DNA of 64,000 nt from Brasilonema angustatum HA4187-MV1 (GCA_019359695.1 JAHHGV010000034.1:33858-97857), one strand, 5' to 3'; positions 54,251 through 63,710 are shown, counted from the first letter of the stretch. Numbers and translations: made by a program. Notes: a model not told the origin generated them from the sequence alone.

Positions 54251-54603
54251 GGCTCATTTGTCTGGAGAACACTGTTCCATAATGTACCCATAAGACTGGA
54301 CAGAGTTCCTGACCTGTTTGATCTGTTGTAAGTTTTGTCACTATTCGTTACATTAGCTTATGACTGAAAATCTAGGAGTTATTAAAGCAAACAGGTATCT
54401 ATTTTGATAAATGTCAGGTGGTATGATTCCTGGTGCATACGTCAATTCAAAAACTGGAAAAATGCGATATAATAAGCGCCACTGAAACAATATGAGTATA
54501 AACTAAACTCGCAAGTAGCCTCCAAAGGCCCTATCAGTGTGCATCGAAACTTACCCTGGAGTGCGCTGTAGACGTGTCTTTAAGCCAAATATCCTCGCTA
54601 TTT
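54251..54603. other. Divergent intergenic region between the CBS gene and pyrB
   Basis: About 350 bp that should carry promoters for both genes. No coding frame or clear operator recognised. Confidence 0.4.
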
Positions 54604-55596
54604 ATGTCTAATAACACCTGGAGTCGTCACCACATTCTTTCCCTTGCTGACTTCACCACTGATGAGTACGATACTGTTTTGCAAACGGCTGCTAGTTTTC
54701 AAGAGGTTCTATCTCGGCGGACGAAGAAAGTCCCAACTTTGCAGGGACAGGTTGTGGCTAATTTATTTTTTGAGTCATCCACTCGCACTCGCAGCAGTTT
54801 TGAACTTGCTGCTAAGCGGCTATCGGCAGATACACTGAATTTTGCCTCAGGAACTTCTTCAATGACAAAAGGAGAAACTATTCTTGACACGGCAAAAACT
54901 TATTTGGCAATGGGAACTGATATTATGGTGATTCGCCATCGAGAGGCGGGAGTTCCTCATGCGATCGCCCAGGAAATGGATCGACTCGGTGTACGAGTCA
55001 GCGTCCTCAATGCTGGTGATGGTCAACACGAACATCCTTCCCAAGGTCTGTTAGACTTATTTACTATTTGTAGTCTCCTTGATCCAGATCTACCCCGAGT
55101 CGAGCTTTTGAAAGAAAAAAAGATTGCTATTGTTGGGGATATTCTCCATTCACGGGTAGCACGCTCAAATATTTGGAGTCTGACAGCGAGTGGTGCTGAC
55201 GTGCATCTAGCAGCACCACCCACTCTCTTACCAAAATTATTTGCAGATTATTGTTGTGAAAATACACCAGGTAAAGTATTTCTCCACTGGGAGTTAGAAC
55301 CAGCTTTGCAAGATGCAGATTTTGTGATGACTTTGCGCTTGCAAAAAGAACGAATGACTGCTCATTTACTGCCTTCCTTGCGAGAATATCACCAGATGTT
55401 TGGTATGACACACTCAAGGCTGCAACTGTGCCACCCTAATGTCAAGCTTTTGCACCCTGGTCCAGTGAACCGTGGTGTCGAAATTAGCTCAGAGTTAATG
55501 GATGATCCAGAATTTAGCCTTATCCAAGCTCAAGTCAGTAGTGGTGTTGCGGTTCGTATGGCGCTGCTGTATTTGATCGGGAGTGGTAAGGCATAG
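54604..55596 (+). CDS. pyrB: Aspartate carbamoyltransferase catalytic subunit
   Basis: 330 residues from ATG 54604 (an in-frame GTG at 54574 adds 10 residues). The carbamoyl-phosphate loop [35 protein letters not shown], the [11 protein letters not shown] motif and [13 protein letters not shown] are all intact. It condenses carbamoyl phosphate and aspartate in the second step of pyrimidine synthesis. No adjacent pyrI or pyrC, as usual in cyanobacteria. Confidence 0.96.
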   Translation: MSNNTWSRHHILSLADFTTDEYDTVLQTAASFQEVLSRRTKKVPTLQGQVVANLFFESSTRTRSSFELAAKRLSADTLNFASGTSSMTKGETILDTAKTYLAMGTDIMVIRHREAGVPHAIAQEMDRLGVRVSVLNAGDGQHEHPSQGLLDLFTICSLLDPDLPRVELLKEKKIAIVGDILHSRVARSNIWSLTASGADVHLAAPPTLLPKLFADYCCENTPGKVFLHWELEPALQDADFVMTLRLQKERMTAHLLPSLREYHQMFGMTHSRLQLCHPNVKLLHPGPVNRGVEISSELMDDPEFSLIQAQVSSGVAVRMALLYLIGSGKA

Positions 55597-55803
55597 GAGT
55601 AACAGATAAGGAGACTATTGCTAACTCATGACTCACGGGTCATGACTAAATATTAATATTGACATCTTATTTGTTTGGATTATTCTAGATCCCAAAGGGA
55701 TTGATCTAGTTTTTCTACCCCCACCAGAGCCAAAGGGAGCTTTTTATATTACTTCGGCGATATACCCCACTCTCTAAGCTGAATCGTAGGGTGGGGTAGT
55801 TTA
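55597..55803. other. Gene-free spacer after pyrB
   Basis: About 200 bp without a coding frame. GGGATTGATC and similar short palindromes only; a MITE follows. Confidence 0.4.
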
Positions 55804-56038
55804 CTAGACCTCTTGCAAAAGTCCAAAAGTTGGGGATGTCATTCTGTAGACGCTTTGCGGTGAGGGGGTCGCAGTCTTGGCGGTGAGCGTCGATTGCGAA
55901 CCCCCGTTAGCGCAGCGAGACCGAAGGTCTTCCCCGAAGGGCTTCCCGCAGGGTACGAAACGTAGTGCAGTGAAGAATCTCGCGAGATGTTTCGCTCCGA
56001 TCAACATGACATTTTAAGTATTTATGCAAGAGGTCTAC
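55804..56038. mobile_element. MITE with AGACCTCTTGCA ends, carrying nested palindromic repeats
   Basis: AGACCTCTTGCAAAAG at the left and TTTATGCAAGAGGTCT at the right are inverted copies. Between them lie TAGACGCTTTGCGG (also near 520), GAACCCCCGTTAGCGCAGCG and GGTCTTCCCCGAAGGGCTTCCC palindromes. No transposase. It abuts the carotenoid-protein fragment. Confidence 0.72.
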
Positions 56039-56050
56039 TCTCCAAGGCAA

Positions 56051-56305
56051 TCACTCCCACAGTGCTAGCAAGCATAGTGACTCTGGTTGGAATAGCTCTA
56101 GAACAAAGCTAGCACTGTACGAAAACTCTCCTAACTCAAACCAGAAAGCCAGTTTAGTGTTGACACTGAAGTTTGCATAGGAACGACTAACGGTAGTGTC
56201 AGCACGGTTAGCAAGATCGCGCATGACTTGCAATTGATTTGCTTGAGACATCTGCTTAATTTGGTTTAGCAAACCTTCCGCAAACTGCAAACGTGCTGCT
56301 CCCAC
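56051..56305 (-). pseudogene. Helical carotenoid protein / OCP N-terminal-domain fragment
   Basis: 84 residues. LQFAEGLLNQIKQMSQANQL, then QVMRDLANRADTTVSRSYAN and FSVNTKLAFWFELGEF match the helix bundle of the orange carotenoid protein N-terminal domain and its HCP paralogues. A TAG closes the frame just upstream (after the SLSAVGAA stretch), so the first 50 or so residues are missing, and homology ends after FELGE. The 3' end lies next to the MITE. The surviving piece is unlikely to bind carotenoid. Confidence 0.7.
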
Positions 56306-56576
56306 AGCTGACAGACTCTAGCTCAACTGGGCGCTCTCTTCAGAACTGTTGCAAAAACCGACGGCTGATTTATGAGAGAGTGTTACATTGCTTTACAAAA
56401 ATGGCATGATGAAAGCTGTGTCCATTTCCAAGGAATGATCACAAGTAGGAATAACTGTATCTGCAAAGAAGGTGGGAAGGGTTGGATCTTCTAAAGTATT
56501 GGTTCATTGTCCCCTTGTTTGTCCCTTGATTTTTCTACTCCCTAATTCCCACCCATGACTGACGACGGAGTGACAT

Positions 56577-57062
56577 ATGGTAAACAAACTGAAGGTATCA
56601 ACGCAACTACACAAACAGATGAAAAATAATCTTAAAGAACTTCTTCGTGTCATTCTTGCTATATCTATGATTGTAGTTGGGGTAACGCACTTTACCTCTG
56701 GGGATCAATATGTCAGAATTGTGCCGCCGCAACTACCCTATCCTCTGGGACTTGTTTATCTGAGTGGCTTTTATGAAATATTGGGTGGTATCGGGTTATT
56801 AGTTCCGCCTGTCAGTCAAGCGACTGCTTGGGGGCTAATTGCTCTTTTTATTGCTGTTTATCCGGCAAATATCAACATGGCGGTTAATCACATTCCCATT
56901 GACAATATACCTAATTCACCTTGGTTGCAAGCGATAAGACTTCCTTTTCAGGCTGTTTTCATTGCATGGGCTTGGTGGTATACACAACCTTCAGATTTTG
57001 ACAAACAAGCTTCTATCATTCCTAAGTCACTCATTCCTGAGAAACTGCTGAGATTGGAATAA
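56577..57062 (+). CDS. DoxX-family membrane protein
   Basis: 161 residues with four membrane helices. The start may be GTG-like/ATG at 56577 or the internal ATG at 56619 (MKNNLKELLRVILAISMIVV). GVTHFTSGDQYVRIVPPQLP and YLSGFYEILGGIGLLVP, then IALFIAVYPANINMAVNH, are the DoxX/YphA pattern. Family members are linked to redox and stress, but the biochemical role here is unknown. Confidence 0.85.
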   Translation: MVNKLKVSTQLHKQMKNNLKELLRVILAISMIVVGVTHFTSGDQYVRIVPPQLPYPLGLVYLSGFYEILGGIGLLVPPVSQATAWGLIALFIAVYPANINMAVNHIPIDNIPNSPWLQAIRLPFQAVFIAWAWWYTQPSDFDKQASIIPKSLIPEKLLRLE

Positions 57063-57083
57063 GCTTGTTTTGCATAGCCCTTT

Positions 57084-57208
57084 GTTACAGCGGTTTTCTG
57101 TAAGGTGGGCATTGCTCACTAATATCTCAAATGTCTATCACGTAGGCTTTTGTGAGCAATGCCCACCCTACGATTTGTGGTCTATTCATATGAAAACCGC
57201 TGTAAGCC
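57084..57208. mobile_element. MITE with TTACAGCGGTTTTC ends
   Basis: TTACAGCGGTTTTC and GAAAACCGCTGTAA are perfect 14-bp inverted ends. An inner pair, GTAAGGTGGGCATTGCTCAC and GTGAGCAATGCCCACCCTAC, is almost perfectly inverted as well. About 125 bp, no gene. Confidence 0.8.
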
Positions 57209-57253
57209 CAGAGGGAACAGAGTTAAAATAATCAGGGTGCAAGCGGATTGGAT

Positions 57254-57754
57254 ATGACGACATCAAAGACGGTGCAACAACTGCGGGCTGAATGGGTAAC
57301 GCCGGAAAATTTTCGTCGATACGGACAAGCGATTTTTCCGGGTGTTGATGGCAAATTATTGGATGTAGAAGATGCTCAATTAGTACTTGACAGAGGTACT
57401 CCCCACTTTTATATTATGAGGCTGCACCGCAGAGGGCGCAGATTTCACACCATCACTCGCCATGCGCAATGTACGCAGTGTTTGGGTTCATTGGAAGGAA
57501 AAGACTGGTTGATTGCGGTTTGTCCTCCAAACAATAATATTGATAAACCATCTCTAGAAGAGATCGCAGCTTTCCGGATTCCAGGAAATTGCTTCATCAA
57601 GTTAGAGGTAGGAACTTGGCACGCTGGACCTTATTTTGAGCATGAGGTTGTGGATTTTTACAATTTGGAATTGAGTGATACGAATGTGGTAGACCATTTC
57701 ACTCACAATTTTCTTAACAGTCATAATTTAGAGTTTGAGTTTGATATTTTGTGA
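57254..57754 (+). CDS. Ureidoglycolate lyase (AllA) family protein
   Basis: 166 residues from ATG 57254; the longer frame begins at TTG 57248. TPENFRRYGQAIFPGVDGK at the N-terminus and FYIMRLHRRGRRFHTITRH with the cupin metal-type histidines, then KLEVGTWHAGPYFEHEVVDF, are typical of ureidoglycolate hydrolase-like cupins. AllA releases urea from ureidoglycolate in purine breakdown, but no other allantoin genes are nearby, so the true substrate is open. Confidence 0.82.
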   Translation: MTTSKTVQQLRAEWVTPENFRRYGQAIFPGVDGKLLDVEDAQLVLDRGTPHFYIMRLHRRGRRFHTITRHAQCTQCLGSLEGKDWLIAVCPPNNNIDKPSLEEIAAFRIPGNCFIKLEVGTWHAGPYFEHEVVDFYNLELSDTNVVDHFTHNFLNSHNLEFEFDIL

Positions 57755-58394
57755 GTGATAAGAATCCAGATGAAATTTGTATTCACAACCCCCGACTTCT
57801 GGTGAGAAGTCGGGGTTCTTGTTTCTTTAGAAATCGTTGAAGCGCGAAGGCAAAATTGCTCCTGTGGTATTCTTCTGGAGTTGAGTCTGTTGCGATCGCC
57901 CTTGGCGCGCCCTATGCCCCAACCAAACGGAGTTTGGTTGCCCCAAATCAGAGATTTGGGGAGAGGGGTTTTGGAAAAACCCCTCTGGGCAAAGAAGGGC
58001 GATCGCTTTGAAGGGGTTTTGTCGGACTTGCACCGCTGATTTTATTTATCACTGGCTTTGTGACAATGTAGTTTTAATTTCCACGACGATGCCCGTTCTC
58101 ACGGATATGATTAGATACACTTGGCTGGACAGTAGAATTCATCCCTTTATTATGCAACGCCATTATTTTCATATAAAAAAAGCATCCTGCCTGGGGGTCA
58201 AACTAGGTTGGAACACAGCAATACTCCAAACAAATGACGACTTTTGCGCTGGTTGCGAAACAATAGAAAGATTTTCCTAAAGATTTTCTATTGTGAGTAA
58301 TTCTGTTTACTGTCAACTTATATAAATAGTAATCATTAATATCAGTAAAATACTCAAAACCTATTGAAATATTGGGAACAGAATAAGCGCGTAG
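57755..58394. other. Gene-free spacer with stacked hairpins
   Basis: After the terminator at 57790, CCAAACGGAGTTTGG, CCCCAAATCAGAGATTTGGGG and GGGGTTTTGGAAAAACCCC are palindromes in a row at about 57917-57985, between two GCGATCGC sites. The rest up to the tyrosinase start has no convincing gene. Confidence 0.55.
57790..57815 (+). terminator. Rho-independent terminator after the AllA-family gene
   Basis: CCCCGACTTCT and AGAAGTCGGGG form an 11-bp stem with a 4-base loop, followed by TTCTTGTTTCTTT. Confidence 0.75.
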
Positions 58395-59726
58395 ATGATG
58401 AAAATCCACAAAAGTATTAAAGCAGTCATTATTGGTTGTATTGTTGCTGTCTTGGTCGTTTTCGGAACTCCGGCATTCTCTCATAATCTTGAGCATCGTG
58501 ACCATAAGCTAGTATCAAATCAGGTTCAAGGCGATAGTTCAGATACCAAGCTGACTGTAGCTTATCATAACAGTGCTATTGATGAAATCAACAGTGATCA
58601 TTCTGATCTTGCTCCTCCAAACGGAAAACTTCTTATTAGCAGAAACAAAGCTTATGGAATAAGAAAGAATGTTGTTGACCTTACCCAAGAAGAAAAACAA
58701 GCATTCGTTGATGCTGTGCGGACATTAAAAAATACAGTTCCAGAAGGTAGCAGTATCAGTATCTACGACCAGTTTGTTGCAGTCCACGTAGAAGCAATGG
58801 GTCTAATGTCAAGCGAAGCACAGGGTCCAGCTGCTGGCCATGATGGTGCTCATGAAAGTTCTCTATTACTACCGTGGCATCGTGAGTTTATACACCGATT
58901 TGAAAAAGCTTTGCAATCAGTCAACCCCAATGTCACACTTCCCTATTGGGATTGGACAGATCCTAAGGCGTTGGAAGTTATCTTTCAAGATGAGTTTTTG
59001 GGAGCAAATGGTCAAGGAGTCACCTTCAGCATTCCGGATTTAGGTGATGTCCAAGGCGGACCTGTTGCATCCGGTCCTTTTTCAGCAGCCAATGGATGGA
59101 TTTTGAATCCAAACTTACATATCAAGCCATCTGGAGAAACACTAGGTGAGGTTCTGTTACGCTTTTTGCAAGCGCCGCCTGTAAATACTTACCCTATTCC
59201 CAAAGAAGACTTGGACCAAATTCTTGCTGTTGACGACTATGACAGACTCCGCCAAGGTCTAGAAGGATTTTACAAATTGGATAGCCAGGGACAACTCACA
59301 ATTCGTGGAGTCTTTATGCATAACTATATGCATGGCTTAGTCGGTGGAGGTAGTTTTGACTTTACCACGGGTCAGCTTAATCCTTTAGGCACAATGGCTA
59401 GTATTATCAGTTCTCCCTACGATCCAGTATTTTGGCTGATTCATTCCAATCTGGATCGCCTTTGGGCCGAATGGCAGGCAAATGGACACGCAGGTCCCAA
59501 TTATTATCCTGCCAGTGGTGGACATTATGGAGAAAATCTCAACGACAGATTGTGGCCTTGGGATGGAGGTGAGTCAACACCAGCAAATCTAGGTCCAGGG
59601 GATGTGCTATCCTTACTTCCTCATTTGTCCGCAAATGACATTGTTACACCTGCAGACACTCTGAATTTTAGAAAGTATGGGTATACGTACGACACCCTTA
59701 AAAGGGGCAATCATATCAAATCATAA
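58395..59726 (+). CDS. Secreted tyrosinase (type 3 copper protein)
   Basis: 443 residues. Signal peptide about 1-29 (AVIIGCIVAVLVVFGTPAFS). CuA ligands H131, H153 and H162 (AHESSLLLPWHREFIHRFE). CuB ligands H309 and H313 in MHNYMHG and H350 in DPVFWLIHSNLDRLW. YWDWTDP follows CuA as usual. It oxidises monophenols and/or diphenols to quinones outside the cytoplasm, possibly giving melanin-like pigment. No caddie protein is visible. Convergent with cobJ, ends overlapping by 6 bp. Confidence 0.92.
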   Translation: MMKIHKSIKAVIIGCIVAVLVVFGTPAFSHNLEHRDHKLVSNQVQGDSSDTKLTVAYHNSAIDEINSDHSDLAPPNGKLLISRNKAYGIRKNVVDLTQEEKQAFVDAVRTLKNTVPEGSSISIYDQFVAVHVEAMGLMSSEAQGPAAGHDGAHESSLLLPWHREFIHRFEKALQSVNPNVTLPYWDWTDPKALEVIFQDEFLGANGQGVTFSIPDLGDVQGGPVASGPFSAANGWILNPNLHIKPSGETLGEVLLRFLQAPPVNTYPIPKEDLDQILAVDDYDRLRQGLEGFYKLDSQGQLTIRGVFMHNYMHGLVGGGSFDFTTGQLNPLGTMASIISSPYDPVFWLIHSNLDRLWAEWQANGHAGPNYYPASGGHYGENLNDRLWPWDGGESTPANLGPGDVLSLLPHLSANDIVTPADTLNFRKYGYTYDTLKRGNHIKS

Positions 59727-61529
59727 AATCTTATCTTCATCGTAACGACGAGGAGTATAAACCCAGACGCTACCATCGCACCGCGCGATCATCTGGGTTT
59801 TGCTTGACCCCACAAGAATGACTGTGCGCATATCAGCGAGTTCTGGTACTAAGTTTTCCAAAGTCCAAACCTGAACAGATTCTCCGTCCCTACCAACATT
59901 GCGGGCAAGCACGACTGGAGTATCAGGATGTCTGTAACGCAGCAGTATATTTTTTGCCTCTGCCAGTTGCCAAGTGCGCTGCTTTGATACTGGATTGTAG
60001 AAAGCTATCACGAAATCTGCTTGTGCAGCGGCAGTGATTCGCTGTTCGATAATTGACCACGGCTTTAAGATATCAGACAACGAGATGGCGCAGAAGTCAT
60101 GACCTAGGGGCGCACCAATCTTAGCTGCTGCTGCTTGCATCGCGGAAATACCTGGTGCTACCTGAATTTCGATACCTTGCCATTCCGGCTTTGCCTCCTT
60201 CTCAAGCACTTCAAACACTGCTGCAGCCATAGCATAAATACCGGGGTCACCAGAAGAGACTACTGCCACAAAACGTCCTTCTGCCGCTAAATCCAGCGCT
60301 ACTCGTGCCCGTGCAATTTCTTCCCGGTTGTCAGACTCATGCCACCTTTTATCTTTGCCCAAAGAACCGACTAAATTAAGGTAAGTAGAATAACCAACTA
60401 AATCAGTGGCATTACGTAAAAATTCCTGGACTTGTGGGGACATCCAATTGCTTCCTCCAGGACCTGTGCCAATGACTGCCAATCGACCGCGTGGTCTACC
60501 TGTGATGTTGATATTGATGGGTGAGGGTGAGAGGGCTATCGCACAACTAAAGTCAGATGTTTGGCGTTGGATCACCAACTGCCCAGAGGAAGCGACTAAA
60601 GCTAGAGCGATCGCCCTTTGGGCGGCTCCCTGCTGGAGCATCGCCCTATCTACGGTATTATTTTGTGACATCACACCGGCAATTTCATCGCTCGTAAAGA
60701 AGCGAACAGGCACATTGAGCGCATCAGCAATTTTTTGTAAAGCTGGATTGGCAGCATCAAGAGTGCTGGCGAACACTCCTGCAACAGATGCCGAAGCTAA
60801 CTCAGCATCAGCTAGCATTTGCTGCACAAGGGCAATTTCCTCAGAACTTCCTCTTTCTCCTTTTGGTAAGCAGGGATTAAGGAAGGTTATCCCAATCGCT
60901 ACTGTTGCAGGATGATAGACGAGGCGGGTTGGTGTAGAAACAACGTGCTTTTCAGTAATTTGTATAACTCTTGTTGCATCCTCAGCAATAGGTAAGGCAC
61001 TATTGTTCAACCAAGGTGCACTGCCCTCCAACCTCACCGAGTTTCCTGCTAGTAAGTCAGACATGAAGGATTTGGCGTCATCTGGGTTAGCCAAAGAGTA
61101 GCCTACAGGAGGATCTTCTAGCGCGATACCAAAACGAATATCACCCGTGGTTGTGATAGCGGGTTTGACATTCAGTACAACAGCAATTTGGCGTGCCAGC
61201 GAATTGACACCATTGAGTCCACCCAAAAGTGGCACTACTGCACTACCATCTTCAGCAACTGCAAGAACTGGAGGTTCCTGTCGCTTATTGGCAAGTAATG
61301 GCGCAAGGGTTCTGATCAGAATACCTGTCGCACAAATGCCAATGATGGGTGCTCCATGAGCAAATAATTCTCGCAGTGTCGTTCCAAATTCAGTAAAACT
61401 GACATCCACATCATAAGTGCGACCAGCCAACCCGTACAACTGTGCTCCTGGCAAGACGCTGATAATTTTTTTTGCCACGGGGATACTGTTGCTACCCAGC
61501 GCAATAACAGCAGGCGGGATTTTTGTCAT
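59721..61529 (-). CDS. cobJ: CbiG-CobJ fusion: cobalamin biosynthesis protein / precorrin-3B C17-methyltransferase
   Basis: 602 residues from ATG 61529, which has GAGG 7 bp upstream; the frame stays open to 61661 but that part is an IscB-like remnant. Residues 1-345 are CbiG: GAQLYGLAGRTYDVDVSFTE, GICATGILIRTLAPLL and FFTSDEIAG. Residues 360-602 are the tetrapyrrole methylase CobJ/CbiH: LAVIGTGPGGSNWMSPQ, VVSSGDPGIYAMAAAVFEVL and FVIAFYNPVSKQRTWQL. It contracts and methylates the corrin ring. Such fusions are normal in cyanobacteria. Confidence 0.93.
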   Translation of the reverse strand: MTKIPPAVIALGSNSIPVAKKIISVLPGAQLYGLAGRTYDVDVSFTEFGTTLRELFAHGAPIIGICATGILIRTLAPLLANKRQEPPVLAVAEDGSAVVPLLGGLNGVNSLARQIAVVLNVKPAITTTGDIRFGIALEDPPVGYSLANPDDAKSFMSDLLAGNSVRLEGSAPWLNNSALPIAEDATRVIQITEKHVVSTPTRLVYHPATVAIGITFLNPCLPKGERGSSEEIALVQQMLADAELASASVAGVFASTLDAANPALQKIADALNVPVRFFTSDEIAGVMSQNNTVDRAMLQQGAAQRAIALALVASSGQLVIQRQTSDFSCAIALSPSPININITGRPRGRLAVIGTGPGGSNWMSPQVQEFLRNATDLVGYSTYLNLVGSLGKDKRWHESDNREEIARARVALDLAAEGRFVAVVSSGDPGIYAMAAAVFEVLEKEAKPEWQGIEIQVAPGISAMQAAAAKIGAPLGHDFCAISLSDILKPWSIIEQRITAAAQADFVIAFYNPVSKQRTWQLAEAKNILLRYRHPDTPVVLARNVGRDGESVQVWTLENLVPELADMRTVILVGSSKTQMIARCDGSVWVYTPRRYDEDKIL

Positions 61530-61559
61530 GCTGACCTCGCGCGAGTGTAGAAACCGTGT

Positions 61560-61718
61560 GTCTTTAGACCAGGGAGGAAACACGACATGGATATGTTCTA
61601 CTTGCAAGTGAACGTCTTTTATATTACAGTAACAGCACTGTCTATTCCATTTTTTAAGCAAATATTCTCTAGTTTCGTAACCCGCTATTATGTCGTTTAC
61701 AACGTATACAACGATGAC
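61560..61718 (-). pseudogene. IscB-type HNH remnant fused in frame upstream of cobJ
   Basis: The minus-strand frame reads DIIAGYETREYLLKKWNRQC followed by CYCNIKDVHLQVEHIH, which matches the HNH region of IscB/RRXRR proteins (GYExREYLLEKWxRxCAYC, PLQVEHI). Sequence after HVV no longer matches. A stop lies upstream at about 61719. The remnant is continuous with the cobJ frame. Confidence 0.6.
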
Positions 61719-61839
61719 TCAGCAATCTTTTTACGTTGTTTGCATTTTCTACAACGTTATTCATTCTAACTTGAAAAGAAGAGAACATAAAAAATTATAT
61801 TTTCATCATTTGTGGTGAAACTTGTTTCATTGGGACTGA

Positions 61840-63471
61840 CTAACTGCTATCTCTGTCATCTAAATTTGAAGCATTATCAAAACTCTCAATTAACGCAGCA
61901 ATTGTTTCAGGTTCATCAAATATTATTCCAGTTTCTCGTTCATCACTTGCATCTCCAGATGTAAGAAAATTGTGACTACCTATCATAGCAAAAGAAGAGT
62001 CACATACCAAATATTTCTCATGCGTTCCTAATAATTTTAACTGGAATTGATTCGGATATTCATTTTCTAACTTTTCAAGTTCAGGCAAAACTCCATATTT
62101 CCAATCTTGTCCTTGCTGATTCATCTTTGATATAAGATTTTTTCGATTTAGCGGTATTAATTTATTTGAGCCTATATCATTAAGATTGCCCCAGCCAATA
62201 TTAATATGACATCCTCGCTTCAGGAGGTATCTGAATTTTTGTAATACTTCCTTATTAATAGCAGATTGAGTCAACCAAGGGTTAACTAGAACTAGTCGCT
62301 TTTTTGTTTGATCTAATGCTTCCATGAAGATTTTACGACTCTCACTACGCCCAATTATAATTTCTAGTTTCTGGGGAGTAGGAATGTGTTTAAAAGCTGA
62401 TTTAATTAATTTGATATCTTTTAAATCTATCCCTATAGGTTCATAACGTTCATAAAAGAAACTTTTGTAGAAGTGGCATGGTGGACATCCATGAATAGAA
62501 AATTCTGCGTTCTCAAAACAAGCTCCTGAGATATTACTTTCACTAAGGTCAGCATCAGCGAGAATCGCATTGCTCAAATCACATCCACTAAAGTTTGCTC
62601 CTACAAAATTTGTGCCGCTAAAGTCTGAGCTTTTCAGGTTTGCCTTATAAAGATTAGCTCTGATGAAGCAGGCTCTAGAGTAGTAATCTCTAGAATGATC
62701 TACTTCAACAACAATTCCAACAATCAAGTCAGAAAGATTAGCTTGACTAAGATTGGCTCCAGTAAAGTTTGAGTTTATTAAACTAGCTTTTCTAAAATCA
62801 CACCTATCAAGGTTAGCTCCAGCAAAATCTGCCTCGTCAAGACAGGCTCCTCTAAAATTTGTAAAACCTAGCTCGGCTTCTCTAAGATTAGCTAAACTGA
62901 GATTAGCTTCACTGAAGTCACTGTTAACAAAATAACCTCTCTTTAAGTCAGCCTCCTTAAGGCTTGCCCCACTAAAGTTGATTGAGCTAGTAACTAAGTC
63001 AAATAACTCGTCATCCCAGTAAGGATTATCAGGACTTTTCCAGTGCTTACAAGCATCCTCTAAATTTGCTCTATTTAAGTTAGCTTGACTAAAATTTGCT
63101 CCGCCCATGAAAGGGGTTTTCAGACTAGCACCAGTAAGGTTAGCTTGGCTGAAGTTAGCTTCAAGAAGCCAAGCAAGGTCAAAATTTGTATGGGCGAGAT
63201 TCGCATTGGCAAAATTAGCTTTAATTAATTTACTATATTTGAGGTTAGCTCCTTCAAAATTAGCTCCTGAAAAATCAGAACCTTCAAAATTAGCTCCTGA
63301 AAGATCAGAACCTTCAAAATTAGCTCCTTTAAGATTAGCTCCTTTAAGATTAGCTCCCCAAATATTTATTCCTCTGAGATTAGCTCCCTGAAAGTTAGCA
63401 TTTTGTAGCTTAACCCGAAAAAAGGTTCTTTGTCCTTTACAATAATTTAGCAGAAATTCTTGAGCATCCAT
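61840..63471 (-). CDS. Pentapeptide-repeat protein with C-terminal phospholipase-D-like domain
   Basis: 543 residues from ATG 63471; a TTG at 63483 is upstream in frame. After a short start (MDAQEFLLNYCKGQRTFF) come about 60 pentapeptide repeats A(N/D)LxG in two blocks up to about residue 335, with a break near 145-165. From about 355 a PLD-like domain: RLVLVNPWLTQSAIN, then THEKYLVCDSSFAMIGSHNF, a single HKD motif (H484, K486, D491) with the GSxN motif. A single HKD suggests a dimeric nuclease or phospholipase. Role unknown. Confidence 0.85.
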   Translation of the reverse strand: MDAQEFLLNYCKGQRTFFRVKLQNANFQGANLRGINIWGANLKGANLKGANFEGSDLSGANFEGSDFSGANFEGANLKYSKLIKANFANANLAHTNFDLAWLLEANFSQANLTGASLKTPFMGGANFSQANLNRANLEDACKHWKSPDNPYWDDELFDLVTSSINFSGASLKEADLKRGYFVNSDFSEANLSLANLREAELGFTNFRGACLDEADFAGANLDRCDFRKASLINSNFTGANLSQANLSDLIVGIVVEVDHSRDYYSRACFIRANLYKANLKSSDFSGTNFVGANFSGCDLSNAILADADLSESNISGACFENAEFSIHGCPPCHFYKSFFYERYEPIGIDLKDIKLIKSAFKHIPTPQKLEIIIGRSESRKIFMEALDQTKKRLVLVNPWLTQSAINKEVLQKFRYLLKRGCHINIGWGNLNDIGSNKLIPLNRKNLISKMNQQGQDWKYGVLPELEKLENEYPNQFQLKLLGTHEKYLVCDSSFAMIGSHNFLTSGDASDERETGIIFDEPETIAALIESFDNASNLDDRDSS

Positions 63472-63578
63472 GTTGAAGATCAATAATATAAAAAAGTTTT
63501 TTTAAGCAATTCACAACTGAAGCTGTTCTAAAGGGTACTTCGTTAACATCTCTGAAAATGGTATCCATTGTTCCTCTC

Positions 63579-63710
63579 CTAAGTAGGTGGGCGGGAAAAT
63601 TTATCAGTTTGTCATTGCGAGTGGAACGCAGTGGAACGAAGCAATCGCAATGGTTTTGACCACTTTATATTTTGTTACATAGTTAGGTTTATTTGTGCCT
63701 ACCTACTTAG
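63579..63710. mobile_element. MITE with CTAAGTAGGTGGGC ends
   Basis: CTAAGTAGGTGGGC at the left and GCCTACCTACTTAG at the right are inverted with one mismatch, 132 bp apart. The inside has TCATTGCGAGTGGAACGCAG followed by TGGAACGAAGCAATCGCAAT, a further imperfect hairpin. Confidence 0.75.

Noticed and set aside
58008..58280. 90-codon plus-strand frame upstream of the tyrosinase
   Set aside because: Starts in palindromic repeats and has no coherent domain or ribosome site.
62753..63391. Plus-strand frames of 60 and 94 codons opposite the pentapeptide-PLD gene
   Set aside because: Repetitive shadows of the pentapeptide repeats on the other strand.
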